A stretch of DNA of 64,000 nucleotides. Origin: Rhodospirillum centenum SW (lineage in GTDB: Bacteria; Pseudomonadota; Alphaproteobacteria; Azospirillales; Azospirillaceae). The stretch spans positions 310,001 through 374,000 of the forward strand of contig NC_011420.2 of the NCBI RefSeq assembly GCF_000016185.1. The letters are read 5' to 3'. Numbering within the stretch: the stretch's first letter is position 1; every line of letters begins with the position of its first letter. The notes beneath the pieces are model-generated. The model saw only the letters and a list, made by a program, of their open reading frames with translations, searched no databases and was not told where the DNA came from. Positions 9,342-18,004 of this stretch are shown one piece after another. A program made the position numbers and the translations under genes.

Positions 9342-10511
9342 TCAGTCGCAGCGGCCCGCCATGGCAGCAACCCAGTCGCGGATCAGGGCGACACCCTGGT
9401 CGTGCGCCAGCGTCCGCCCCAGCTCCGGCATCATGGCACCGGGCTTCACCGAGGCCAGACGGTAGACCAGAATGGACTCGTCCGGCCGGCCCGGCACGAT
9501 GTCGAAGCGGTGCCCGCCGGTGCCCTGCCCGGCCGCCACCGGCGGCTTGCAGAAGCCCAGTTCGCGCGCGTCCGTCACCTCCGGCCCGAGATGCAGGCCG
9601 GAGGTCTTCGCCGCCCCCGCCGGGTTGTGGCAGTGGCCGCAGTTGATGTCGAGATAGGCCCGCGCCCGCGCCTCCAGCGGCTGCGCCGGGTCGCGCCAGT
9701 CGGCGCTGCGCGGGGCGGCCGCCGGTTCCGGCGTGCCGGTCAGGTAGCCGGCCGCCGCCAGATGGCGGAGCTGGTTCTCCCGGCCGCCGGGATAGTCGAA
9801 CTCGATGTTCAGGTGGCGCGCCTTGGGACCGATCGGCTGGAAGGCCCGGCTGGCCAGATTGTCCACATGGCAGCCGGCGCACTGGTTGGCGTTCGGCATC
9901 ACGTAGGCGAAGCGTTCCCGGCCGCCGTCCTCCCGTGCCAGCGTGAGCGGGATGACGGCGCCCGTCCGGTGCAGGCGGGCGTCCTTCTGGTCGGCATCCC
10001 AGAGATAGGGCAGCGCCGCCCAGCCGCTCTCCCGCCGGACCAGGACCCGCGTCTCGATCAGCCGGACCCGCGACAGGTCCAGCCCAAACCCGCCCTGACT
10101 GGCCCCGCCCTGGCCGGCGGCCCGGTCGCCGGGCGCGACGAGTCCCTCCTCCGCCCCGGCCCGGGGATAGTAGAAGGTCTTGGTGATGACGGTGCCGACG
10201 GGGAAGTCGAAGGTTGCCGTCGCGTCGTAGCGGGCGGAGGTGCCGGCCGGCATCCAGATCGTGCGCAGCTTGCCGGCATGATCGGTGAAGAGCGGCGTCG
10301 CCAGATCGTAGGGCACGACGCCCCCCGCCAGGGTCAGCCGCCCGCCGGCAACCGGCAGCACGCCCCAGTCGCTCAGGCGTTCAGGGTTGTCCCCGGCATG
10401 GAAGACGACGGCGGACGGGCCGGCCGGCGCCGACGTTCCGTCCCCCCCGTCGCACCCGGTCGCCGCCAGCAGGGCGGCGGCGAGCGCGATCCCGCGGACC
10501 CGCGCGCGCAT
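9342..10511 (-). CDS. Diheme c-type cytochrome lipoprotein (SO2930-like family)
   Basis: About 389 residues. A signal peptide ends in a lipobox-like AATGC, so this is probably an envelope lipoprotein. Two haem c motifs, CAGCH (about 212-216) and CGHCH (about 292-296), lie in the C-terminal half. The layout matches the SO_2930-type family (TIGR03806, from memory), whose genes commonly sit next to a beta-helix gene as here. The start overlaps the upstream stop as TGATG; a GTG one codon earlier (10514) is the alternative. A periplasmic redox role is likely. Substrate and electron partner are unknown. Confidence 0.85.
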   Translation of the reverse strand: MRARVRGIALAAALLAATGCDGGDGTSAPAGPSAVVFHAGDNPERLSDWGVLPVAGGRLTLAGGVVPYDLATPLFTDHAGKLRTIWMPAGTSARYDATATFDFPVGTVITKTFYYPRAGAEEGLVAPGDRAAGQGGASQGGFGLDLSRVRLIETRVLVRRESGWAALPYLWDADQKDARLHRTGAVIPLTLAREDGGRERFAYVMPNANQCAGCHVDNLASRAFQPIGPKARHLNIEFDYPGGRENQLRHLAAAGYLTGTPEPAAAPRSADWRDPAQPLEARARAYLDINCGHCHNPAGAAKTSGLHLGPEVTDARELGFCKPPVAAGQGTGGHRFDIVPGRPDESILVYRLASVKPGAMMPELGRTLAHDQGVALIRDWVAAMAGRCD

Positions 10512-11824
10512 CACGCCCCCTTCTTCGTCAGCTGGTCCAGCGGGGGCGCCAGTTCCACCGGCGCGCGCCTGGGCAGGGTGCAGTCATGCGCGGCCATGTC
10601 CACGCCCGGGTTCCTGTTGCCGTCGGGTCCGTCCACGTTCAGCATCTGTGCCTCGCCGTTGGCGACGCAGATCGCCAGCTCCGGCGGCAGCTTTCCGTCC
10701 ACCAGCTTCTTCGGATCGACCCAGCCGTCCCAGAGGATGTCCGGAAACCGCCCGAACGGGCCGTAGAGCAGCGTCTTCAGGGTCTTCAGCTCGATCCCGT
10801 CAGGCGAGCCGCCGCCGCCGGAGAAGCGGTTGTCGTAGATGAAGATGCGTTCGGGATAGGGGTCGAAGTTCTCCGCCACGCCGTACTGGTTCATGTAGCC
10901 GGTGGAGAAGTAGCTGGAGATGATGATGTTCGCCGTATCGTTGTCGGCGACCTCGTTGGCGAAGATCTCCACCTCGTCGTTGGAGTTCACGATGATGCCC
11001 GTGCCGGCGGGCACCGAGGCGACGGCGGCGCCCTTGGCGGCGAAGTTGCCGGTGTTGTTGGCGAAGACCCGGTTGTTGAAGACCCGCGTGCCATGCCCGG
11101 CCACCGGCAGGTTCGGCATGTTGAAGACCAGGATGCCGCCGGTGTTGCGGGTCGCCACGTTCTCGTAGACGTCGGCGTTCACCGTGTTCTCGATCTCGAT
11201 GCCGGCGACGTTCAGTTCGGCCCGGTTGCGCCGCACCACCACGTCGCGCGACTGGCCGACATAGATGCCGGCATCCGACGCACCGATGGCGACGCTGTCC
11301 TCCACCAGCACGTTCGTCGTCTGCACCGGATAGATGCCGTAGGCGCCGTTCTCCGTATCGGGGCCGTTCGTCCATTCCGTGCGGATGCGGCGGATGACGA
11401 TGTTGCGCCCGTCATTGATCTTCAGCGCATCGCCCTTGGTATCCTCGATCGCCAGATCCTCGATGGTGAAGTCGCTGGCGTTGACCAGCAGCCCCTCCGC
11501 CCCGGCGATCTGGCCCTTGAAGCTGAGCACGCTCCGGTCCATGCCCTCGCCGCGCAGGGTCACCCCGTCCACCGTCAGGCTGAGGGAGCGGTCGAAGGCA
11601 TGCCGACCGGCGGGCACCAGGATCACATCGCCCGGCTTCGCATCCAGGAGCTTCTGCTGAAGCGTGTCCTGGAAGCCGGCGGCCCCGGCGCCCGGATCGC
11701 CCGAGGCCGTCGGACCGGGCGGCGCGGCCTGCGGCGCCTGGGCCTGTTTCTGATCGGACTGGTCGCAGGCCGCCAGTTGTGTGGCGGCCAGCATGGCGCA
11801 CAGCGCCAGCGTCATCCTGCGCAT
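10511..11824 (-). CDS. Parallel beta-helix repeat lipoprotein
   Basis: About 437 residues. Start chosen at the ATG at 11824, which has a GGGGGAGGG ribosome site and gives a clean lipoprotein signal (lipobox LAAC, Cys about 20). The rest is right-handed beta-helix (PbH1) repeats with stacked Asn (VRRNRAELNVAGIEIENT, VYENVATRNTGGILVFN). The family is the usual partner of the diheme cytochrome gene that follows, with overlapping stop and start. Beta-helices of this kind bind or cleave polysaccharides, but no catalytic residues can be assigned, so enzymatic activity is unproven. Confidence 0.85.
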   Translation of the reverse strand: MRRMTLALCAMLAATQLAACDQSDQKQAQAPQAAPPGPTASGDPGAGAAGFQDTLQQKLLDAKPGDVILVPAGRHAFDRSLSLTVDGVTLRGEGMDRSVLSFKGQIAGAEGLLVNASDFTIEDLAIEDTKGDALKINDGRNIVIRRIRTEWTNGPDTENGAYGIYPVQTTNVLVEDSVAIGASDAGIYVGQSRDVVVRRNRAELNVAGIEIENTVNADVYENVATRNTGGILVFNMPNLPVAGHGTRVFNNRVFANNTGNFAAKGAAVASVPAGTGIIVNSNDEVEIFANEVADNDTANIIISSYFSTGYMNQYGVAENFDPYPERIFIYDNRFSGGGGSPDGIELKTLKTLLYGPFGRFPDILWDGWVDPKKLVDGKLPPELAICVANGEAQMLNVDGPDGNRNPGVDMAAHDCTLPRRAPVELAPPLDQLTKKGA

Positions 11825-12013
11825 CACCCTCCCCCGTTCTTCGCGCCGGGTCGATGCCCGGTCGGACCTTTTGTCGCAGCGTGACACGCCTCCGGACGGC
11901 CCGCAACAGAGACTTGAATCGTTCTCAGTTTCGTCCTCAGGACGGACAGACCCGCTTGCAACGCCTGCGTGCCGGACCACCTAAGCGGGGGGATCGGGAG
12001 GGTGGAACGGAGC

Positions 12014-12733
12014 ATGGGAACGGGGCGGATCGGGACCTCCGGGAAGCGGGCGGGGCGGCCGGCTGCCGGGGAGCGGCCGGGAGGGAGGGAGGCGGCGGGC
12101 GCGGTCGATCTGGGCAGCCGCACCATCCCGCAGCAGCGCCGGGCCCTGATGCGGCGCGACGCCATCCTGGACGCCACGCTGGCGCTGCTGATGGAGCGCG
12201 AGGCGGGGGAGATCACGACCACCCTGATCGCCGCCCGGGCCGGCGTGCCCGTCGGGCTTGTCTACCGCTACTTTCCCAACAAGTTCGCCATCCTGTCGGA
12301 ACTGGCGCGGCGCTCCATGGACCGGGTTGACACCCGGCTGGAGGCCCTGATGGCCGGCGGCATGGAGCCGCAGGCCATCGTCCGCGCCGTGGACGAGGGC
12401 ATCGAGACCATCATCGAAACCTACCGGCGGGAGCCGGGGCCGCGGCGCCTGTTCCGGGCGGTGCGGACGGTGCCGGAACTGGCGGCCGTGCTCGCCACCT
12501 CCAACGCCCGCATGGTGGCGGCCCTGCGCCGGACGCTCGCGGCGCTGCGGCCCGACGCCTCCGCCCCGGAGGTGGAGGCGGTGGCCCGGACGACCGTGCA
12601 GGTCTACACCCACCTGGAAGCCCTGGCGATCGAGTGCGACGATCCCGAGCTGTTCCCGCTGCTGCTGGCGGAATGGAAGCGGCTGGCGGCCGGCTACCTG
12701 ACCCGTTTCGCCACCGGGCCTGGGGCGGAATGA
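12014..12733 (+). CDS. TetR-family transcriptional regulator, divergent from the beta-helix/cytochrome operon
   Basis: About 239 residues. After a poorly conserved Gly/Arg-rich N-terminus of about 40 residues comes a TetR DNA-binding domain (AILDATLALLMEREAGEITTTLIAARAGVPVGLVYRYFPNK), then an all-helical ligand domain. An upstream in-frame ATG at 11969 is less likely; the ATG at 12014 has a GGAG-containing leader. It is transcribed divergently from the beta-helix/cytochrome/receptor genes with 189 bases between, so regulation of that operon is the simplest inference. No convincing operator was found in the shared spacer. Confidence 0.87.
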   Translation: MGTGRIGTSGKRAGRPAAGERPGGREAAGAVDLGSRTIPQQRRALMRRDAILDATLALLMEREAGEITTTLIAARAGVPVGLVYRYFPNKFAILSELARRSMDRVDTRLEALMAGGMEPQAIVRAVDEGIETIIETYRREPGPRRLFRAVRTVPELAAVLATSNARMVAALRRTLAALRPDASAPEVEAVARTTVQVYTHLEALAIECDDPELFPLLLAEWKRLAAGYLTRFATGPGAE

Positions 12734-12787
12734 AGGTCGCTGCGCCGATCGGTCGCTGAAAGCATGGCACGCCCGCCGAAAATCCTG

Positions 12788-12800
12788 ATGTTTCAAACAT
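12788..12800. promoter_or_regulatory. Perfect 13-bp palindrome upstream of the CoA-transferase gene
   Basis: ATGTTT-C-AAACAT, the only clear symmetric element in the 217-base gap between the tetR stop (12733) and the CoA-transferase start. It is AT-rich against a very GC-rich background. It could be an operator for the CoA-transferase gene; the binding protein is unknown. Confidence 0.4.
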
Positions 12801-12950
12801 TCCAGTTGGCTAGGTTGGCTTACGCCATCGGCGCCCCGGTTCCGGCAACATCAGGGAAGTCCTGACCGCCGGACCGGACCGGCGATCCGTCCTAGCCGGG
12901 GGGACCACCCGCGGCAGCGGACCTGTGTGCCGACAACAACGAGGAAGGGA

Positions 12951-14459
12951 ATGCCCCGGGACCGCATCCGCCTGAAGTCGCTCTGGGACCGCATCACTGA
13001 CGCCGAGGAGGCAGCCCTGCATGTCCGCGACGGCATGACCGTCGGGATGAGCGGGTTCACCAGGGCCGGCGACGCCAAGGCCGTGCCTGCCGCCATCGCT
13101 GCCCGTGCCCTGCACGACCCGCTGAAGATCACGCTGATGACCGGCGCCTCGCTGGGCGGCAACGTGGACCGGGAGCTGACGGAGGCGAAGGCCCTGGCCC
13201 GCCGCCTGCCTTTCCAGGCGGACCCGACGCTGCGCAGCGCCATCAACCGCGGCGAGGTGATGTTCATCGACCAGCACCTGTCGGAGACGGTGGAACTGCT
13301 GCGCTCCCGCCAGATGGGGCCGGTTGATGTCGCCATCGTCGAAGCGGCGGCGATCACCGAGGAGGGCGGCATCATCCCGACCACCAGCGTCGGCAACACC
13401 GCCACCTTCGCCATCCTGGCGGAGAAGGTGATCGTGGAGCTGAACCTGTCGCAGCCGGCGGCGCTGGAGGGGCTGCACGACATCTACATCCCGACCCGGC
13501 GGCCGCACCGCGATCCGATCCCCGTGCTGCAACCCGAAAGCCGGCCGGGCGTGCCCTACATCCCGGTCGATCCGGCGAAGATCGCCGCCATCGTCGTCAC
13601 CGACCGCACCGACAGCGCCGCCAGCATCCTGCCCGGCGATGCGGACACGACCGCCATCGCCGGTCATCTGACGGAATTCCTCCAGTCGGAGGTGCGCAAG
13701 GGCCGGCTCGGCCCGTCGCTCTCCCCGCTCCAGGCCGGCATCGGCAGCATCGCCAACGCCGTGATGCAGGGGCTGGCGGACGGCCCGTTCTCGGGCCTCA
13801 CCATGTACAGCGAGGTCCTGCAGGACAGCACCTTCGACCTGTTCGACGCCGGCTGCCTGCGCTTCGCCTCGGGTTCCTCCATCACGCTGGGGCCGGAACG
13901 GCAGCGCGACGTGCTGAACCGGCTCGAACACTACAAGCCGAAGCTGGTGCTGCGCCCGCAGGAGGTCTCGAACCACCCCGAGGTGGTGCGGCGGCTGGGC
14001 GTCATCGCCGTCAACACGGCGCTGGAGTTCGACATCTACGGGAACGTCAACTCCACCCATGTCGGCGGCACCCACATGATGAACGGCGTCGGCGGCTCGG
14101 GCGACTTCGCCCGCAACGCCTACATGTCGATCTTCGTCACCAAGTCGCTGGCCAAGGGCGGCACCATCTCCAGCGTCGTGCCCATGGTCAGCCATGTGGA
14201 CCATTGCGAGCATGACGTGGACATCCTGGTGACGGAGGTCGGGCTGGCCGACCTGCGCGGGCTGGCGCCGCGGGAACGGGCGGCGACGATCATCCGCAAC
14301 TGCGTCCACCCCACCTACCGCGAGCTGGCCTCCGACTACTTCAAGGCGGCCTCGGCCCGGGGCGGCCACACCCCGCACCTGCTGGAGGAGGCGTTCTCCT
14401 GGCACCTGCGGCTGCGGGAGACGGGAAGCATGCTGCCGCGGCAGACGGTCCTGGCCTGA
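12951..14459 (+). CDS. Succinyl-CoA:acetate CoA-transferase / acetyl-CoA hydrolase family
   Basis: 502 residues, the usual length for AarC/Ach1/YgfH-type CoA-transferases. The catalytic glutamate is in MYSEVLQD (about E288; AarC uses E294), and the oxyanion loop GVGGSGDF is present, as is the C-terminal HxDHxEHDVDILVTE segment. The enzyme moves CoA between succinyl-CoA and acetate, or acts on propionyl-CoA, in the cytoplasm. I take the ATG at 12951: the GTG at 12927 would bury the AGGAAGGG ribosome site inside the gene. It appears to be a single-gene unit followed by an aldo/keto reductase gene 151 bases later. Confidence 0.92.
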   Translation: MPRDRIRLKSLWDRITDAEEAALHVRDGMTVGMSGFTRAGDAKAVPAAIAARALHDPLKITLMTGASLGGNVDRELTEAKALARRLPFQADPTLRSAINRGEVMFIDQHLSETVELLRSRQMGPVDVAIVEAAAITEEGGIIPTTSVGNTATFAILAEKVIVELNLSQPAALEGLHDIYIPTRRPHRDPIPVLQPESRPGVPYIPVDPAKIAAIVVTDRTDSAASILPGDADTTAIAGHLTEFLQSEVRKGRLGPSLSPLQAGIGSIANAVMQGLADGPFSGLTMYSEVLQDSTFDLFDAGCLRFASGSSITLGPERQRDVLNRLEHYKPKLVLRPQEVSNHPEVVRRLGVIAVNTALEFDIYGNVNSTHVGGTHMMNGVGGSGDFARNAYMSIFVTKSLAKGGTISSVVPMVSHVDHCEHDVDILVTEVGLADLRGLAPRERAATIIRNCVHPTYRELASDYFKAASARGGHTPHLLEEAFSWHLRLRETGSMLPRQTVLA

Positions 14460-14610
14460 GGCGGGCCGGCGGCGCCCCCCGGGACCGGGGAGCCGCATCC
14501 GGGGGATGGTACGGGCGGAACGGCGGACATATCTGTTCGCCAGGGGCAAGCGGAGGCGGGCGGCGGTGCCGTCTTCCTCCCGCCCGCCCGTCACCCATCA
14601 TGAGGGTCCC

Positions 14611-15642
14611 ATGGAACATCGCCAGCTCGGCCGCTCCGGCCTGAAGGTGCCCGTCCTCAGCCTCGGCACCGGCACCTTCGGCGGCGGCAACGCCTTCTTC
14701 GAGCGCTGGGGCAGGACCGACGTGGCGGAAGCCACCCGCCTCGTCGATATCTGCCTGGAGGCAGGCGTCAATTTCTTCGACACGGCGGACGTCTATTCCG
14801 GCGGCGCCTCGGAGGAGATCCTGGGCCAGGCCCTCAAGGGCCGGCGCGACAAGGTGCTGATCTCCAGCAAGGCGACCTTCGCCATGGGGGAGGGTCCGAA
14901 CCAGGTCGGCTCCTCCCGCCACCACCTGATCCGGTCCTGCGAGGACAGCCTGCGCCGGTTGGGCACGGACCATATCGACCTCTACTTCATGCACGCCTTC
15001 GACGCCCTGACCCCGGTGGAGGAGACGCTGCGGGCGCTGGACGACCTGATCCGGGCCGGCAAGATCGGCTATATCGGCGCTTCCAACTTCTCCGGCTGGC
15101 AGTTGATGAAGTCGCTGGCCGTGTCGGAGAAGTACGGGCTCGGCCGCTACGTCGTGTACCAGGCCTATTATTCGCTGATCGGCCGCGACTACGAATGGGA
15201 GCTGATGCCGCTCGGCCTGGACCAGGGCGTCGGCCTGATGATCTGGAGCCCCCTGGGCTGGGGCCGGCTGACCGGCAAGATCCGCCGCGGCCGGCCGGCG
15301 ACGGAGGGGCGCATCGCCATGGGCGGCGCCGTCGGCGGCCCGGAGGTGGAGGACGAGTACCTCTATACCGTCGTCGATGCCCTGGAGGCAGTGGCGGAAG
15401 AGGTCGGCAGGAGCATCCCGCAGGTCGCCCTGAACTGGCTGCTGACCCGGCCGACCGTGTGCAATGTCGTCATCGGCGCCCGCAACGAGGAGCAGCTCCG
15501 CCAGAACCTGGGGGCTGTGGGCTGGAGCCTGAGCCCGGAGCAGGTGGCCCGGCTGGAGGCGGCGAGCCAGCGCACGCCGGCCTATCCCTACTGGCACCAG
15601 CGCGGCTTCGACGACCGCAATCCCAAGCCTACACGCTGGTAG
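14611..15642 (+). CDS. Aldo/keto reductase
   Basis: 343 residues forming the (beta/alpha)8 NADPH-dependent AKR fold. Visible catalytic tetrad positions: Asp and Tyr in FFDTADVYSGG, Lys in LISSKATF and His in YFMHAFD. The C-terminal NVVIGARNEEQLRQNL segment is typical of the nucleotide-binding site. The start is the ATG after GAGGG; the open frame upstream (from 14506) lacks conservation. The type is close to YajO/YccK or voltage-gated K-channel-beta-like bacterial AKRs acting on aldehydes. The substrate cannot be stated. It converges with the btuF-like gene, 16 bases apart. Confidence 0.92.
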   Translation: MEHRQLGRSGLKVPVLSLGTGTFGGGNAFFERWGRTDVAEATRLVDICLEAGVNFFDTADVYSGGASEEILGQALKGRRDKVLISSKATFAMGEGPNQVGSSRHHLIRSCEDSLRRLGTDHIDLYFMHAFDALTPVEETLRALDDLIRAGKIGYIGASNFSGWQLMKSLAVSEKYGLGRYVVYQAYYSLIGRDYEWELMPLGLDQGVGLMIWSPLGWGRLTGKIRRGRPATEGRIAMGGAVGGPEVEDEYLYTVVDALEAVAEEVGRSIPQVALNWLLTRPTVCNVVIGARNEEQLRQNLGAVGWSLSPEQVARLEAASQRTPAYPYWHQRGFDDRNPKPTRW

Positions 15643-15658
15643 CGGCGTTCCTGACCCG

Positions 15659-16525
15659 TCAGGGGGTGGGCGCCGCCCGCCCCCGCCCGAGCTGGGCCAT
15701 CAGGCTGGCGACCGCCTCCGGATAGGCGGGGCCGCCGCACATGGCGACGGCTTCGGGCAGTTCCAGCCGCCGTTCCGGCCCGTAGAGCCCGGACAGCACC
15801 GGGTGCTCCAGCATGTCGCTGCCCAGGTCGGGGCTCTCGACCGGGGCGGTGGTCAGCAGCAGATACTCCGGCGCCGTCGTCACGATCCGTTCCAGCGGCA
15901 CGCGGACGACGAAGGCGCCGTCCAGGGACCGGGCCATGTTGACCAGCCCGGCCCGCCCCATGATCTCGTCCATCAGCGTCTCGCCGCCGCTGACGAAGCC
16001 GCGGCGCTGGTAGTGGACCGCGACCGGCCGCGTCTCCGCCGGCGCCGGCAGGGCATCGAGCACGGCCCGCATCCGGGCCACCAGCGCCTCCCCCCGCTCC
16101 GGATGGCCGACCGCCGCGGCGATGGTGCGCGCCTGCGCCACGATCTCCTCGAAGGTGCGCGCCGTCCCCAGTTCCAGCACCTTGATCTGGAACCCGGCCA
16201 GCAGCGCGCGCGTCTCCTGCCGGCGCAGGCGGCTGGCGATGATGAGGTCAGGCTTCAGGGCCAGCACCTCTTCCGCCGTGCCGCGGCCGACCGGCCAGGA
16301 GCGGGCACGCTCCGCGATGCTGGAGAGGATCGGATCGCGCGCATATTCCGACAGCGCCAGCACCTGGTCGCGGTCCGCCAGATCCACCAGGAACTGGTCG
16401 GCGCAGAGATTCATGGAGACGATCCGCCGCGGCGGCGCCTCCTGGGCCACGGCCGCGGGCGGGAACAGCAGGACCGGCAGCAGCAGAAGCGCAGCCGGCA
16501 GAAGTCGGGGCAGCAGTCGGAACAT
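15659..16525 (-). CDS. Periplasmic substrate-binding protein of a cobalamin/siderophore ABC transporter (BtuF-like)
   Basis: 288 residues with a Sec signal peptide (about 1-27) and a class III (helical-backbone) binding-protein fold: RIVSMNLCADQFLVDLADRDQVLALS, then GRGTAEEVLALKPDLIIAS. This matches BtuF/FhuD-type proteins. It is divergent from the BtuC-like permease gene, with which it should form one importer. Position in a B12 gene island favours cobalamin or cobinamide. However, I see no B12 box in its 226-base upstream spacer, so an iron-siderophore substrate cannot be excluded. Confidence 0.85.
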   Translation of the reverse strand: MFRLLPRLLPAALLLLPVLLFPPAAVAQEAPPRRIVSMNLCADQFLVDLADRDQVLALSEYARDPILSSIAERARSWPVGRGTAEEVLALKPDLIIASRLRRQETRALLAGFQIKVLELGTARTFEEIVAQARTIAAAVGHPERGEALVARMRAVLDALPAPAETRPVAVHYQRRGFVSGGETLMDEIMGRAGLVNMARSLDGAFVVRVPLERIVTTAPEYLLLTTAPVESPDLGSDMLEHPVLSGLYGPERRLELPEAVAMCGGPAYPEAVASLMAQLGRGRAAPTP

Positions 16526-16751
16526 GGTGGATCACCGTCGGGCCGGGCGGACGTCCCCGGCTTCTCTTCCCTACACATCCGGGATTCAGCCCGGCTTGTC
16601 CATCCCGGGCCGGCTTTCCGGCCACCGCGCGGACTGTGCGGCCCCCGACTTCTGGACGAAGGACTTGCACCCACGGCGGGCGGCGGCTATCGAGCGACGC
16701 GCCCGGACGCGATCCGGTCCGTCCCGACCGCTGAAGCCAGGGGCCCGCCCC

Positions 16752-17828
16752 ATGACGCCTGCTCCCGACCTGCACCGCGCCGGCGCCCCGCCCCGGACCG
16801 CGGCCCCCGCCGCCCCTCTGCCGGCGACCGTGCGCCCGCCGGCGGGCCGGCCCGGATTCGTGCCGCTGCTGGCAGTGGCCCTTCTGGCCGCGGCGCTCCT
16901 GTCGCTGCTGGCCGGGCCGGCGGACATCGCCGCCGGCGACGCGCTGGCCGGACTGGTCGGCCAGGGCGATCCGCTGGTCGTGGCGGTGATGCAGAAGCTG
17001 CGCCTGCCGCGCCTGCTGGTCGGGCTGGGCGCGGGCGCCATGCTGGGGCTGGCCGGGGCCTCGCTCCAGGGCTATCTGCGCAACCCGCTGGCCGAGCCGT
17101 CGGTGCTGGGCGTCTCCAACGCCGCCGCCCTGGGGGCCGTGGTCGCGCTCTACAACGGGTTCGCCGCCACCATGCCGCTGGCGCTGCCGCTGATGGCGAT
17201 CGGTGCGGCCATGGCGGCCATCGCCGGCGTCATGCTGCTGGCGGCGCGGGCGGAGAGCGCGCTCTCCGTCGTGCTGGCGGGGCTGGCCGTGGGCACGCTC
17301 TGCGGCGCCCTGATCTCCCTGACGCTGAACCTCGCCCCCTCCCCCTTCGCGGCGGCAGAGATCAGTTTCTGGCTGCTGGGCTCGCTGGAGGACCGCAGCA
17401 TGACCCATGTGGTCCTGGCCCTGCCGCTGATCGGGGTGGGGGCGGTGCTGCTGCTCTGGGACGGGCGCGCCCTGGACGCCCTGACCCTGGGGGAGGAGGC
17501 TGCGCGGTCGCTGGGCTGCAACCTTGCCCGCGTGCGGGTCCGGCTGATGCTGGGCGTCGCCATCGGCGTGGGCGCCGCGGTGGCGGTCAGCGGCGCCATC
17601 GGCTTCGTCGGGCTGGTGATCCCGCACATGGTCCGGGCCGTGGTCGGGCAGCGCCCGTCGCGCCTGCTGCTGCCCTCGGCCCTGGCCGGGGCGCTGCTGC
17701 TGGTGCTGGCGGACCTGCTGGTGCGGATGCTGCCGACGGCGAACGAGATCCGGCTGGGGGTGGTGACGGCGCTGCTGGGCGTGCCGATCTTCCTGAGCCA
17801 GCTTCTCAAGGCACGGCGCTCCTGGTAG
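16752..17828 (+). CDS. FecCD/BtuC-type ABC transporter permease
   Basis: 358 residues, about ten membrane helices. The family hallmark RLPRLLVGLGAGAMLGLAGA plus NPLAEPSVLGVSNAAALGA is present, with the coupling segment GFVGLVIPHMVR near residue 280. The ATG at 16752 gives the normal family length; the open frame continuing upstream to 16122 is antisense to the btuF-like gene and is rejected. The protein should pair with the divergent binding protein and the downstream ATPase. Confidence 0.9.
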   Translation: MTPAPDLHRAGAPPRTAAPAAPLPATVRPPAGRPGFVPLLAVALLAAALLSLLAGPADIAAGDALAGLVGQGDPLVVAVMQKLRLPRLLVGLGAGAMLGLAGASLQGYLRNPLAEPSVLGVSNAAALGAVVALYNGFAATMPLALPLMAIGAAMAAIAGVMLLAARAESALSVVLAGLAVGTLCGALISLTLNLAPSPFAAAEISFWLLGSLEDRSMTHVVLALPLIGVGAVLLLWDGRALDALTLGEEAARSLGCNLARVRVRLMLGVAIGVGAAVAVSGAIGFVGLVIPHMVRAVVGQRPSRLLLPSALAGALLLVLADLLVRMLPTANEIRLGVVTALLGVPIFLSQLLKARRSW

Positions 17829-17947
17829 GCCCCCCTGCCCCCCTCTGCCCTCTGTTGTCGCCTGCATCGCATGACCCGGCTGCGGCGATGGGAGGTGCAT
17901 GCCGGGGCCGTCCCGGCTACCCTCCCGTCCGCCGACGGAGACCTCTG

Positions 17948-18004
17948 ATGGACGCCTGTTCCACGCCGCCCCTTTCCCGCCCCGCCACGGACGCGATGCC
18001 ATGA
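17948..18004 (+). CDS. Possible 18-codon leader peptide coupled to the BtuD-like gene
   Basis: A short ORF (starts MDACSTPPLS) preceded by a GGAG site seven bases before its ATG. Its stop overlaps the start of the ATPase gene as ATGA. Such an arrangement can couple translation of the downstream gene. No homology is recognised; the spacer between permease and ATPase genes (17829-18000) holds nothing else clear. It could be chance. Confidence 0.3.
   Translation: MDACSTPPLSRPATDAMP

Noticed and set aside
12750-12780. Sigma-54 promoter (TGGCACG) before the CoA-transferase gene
   Set aside because: TGGCACG is present but the matching TTGCA at the -12 position is missing.
16526-16751. Possible cobalamin riboswitch for the BtuF/BtuC-like genes
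   Set aside because: No B12 box (GCCAGGAGACCTGCC type) or GCAACT core on either strand of the divergent spacer.
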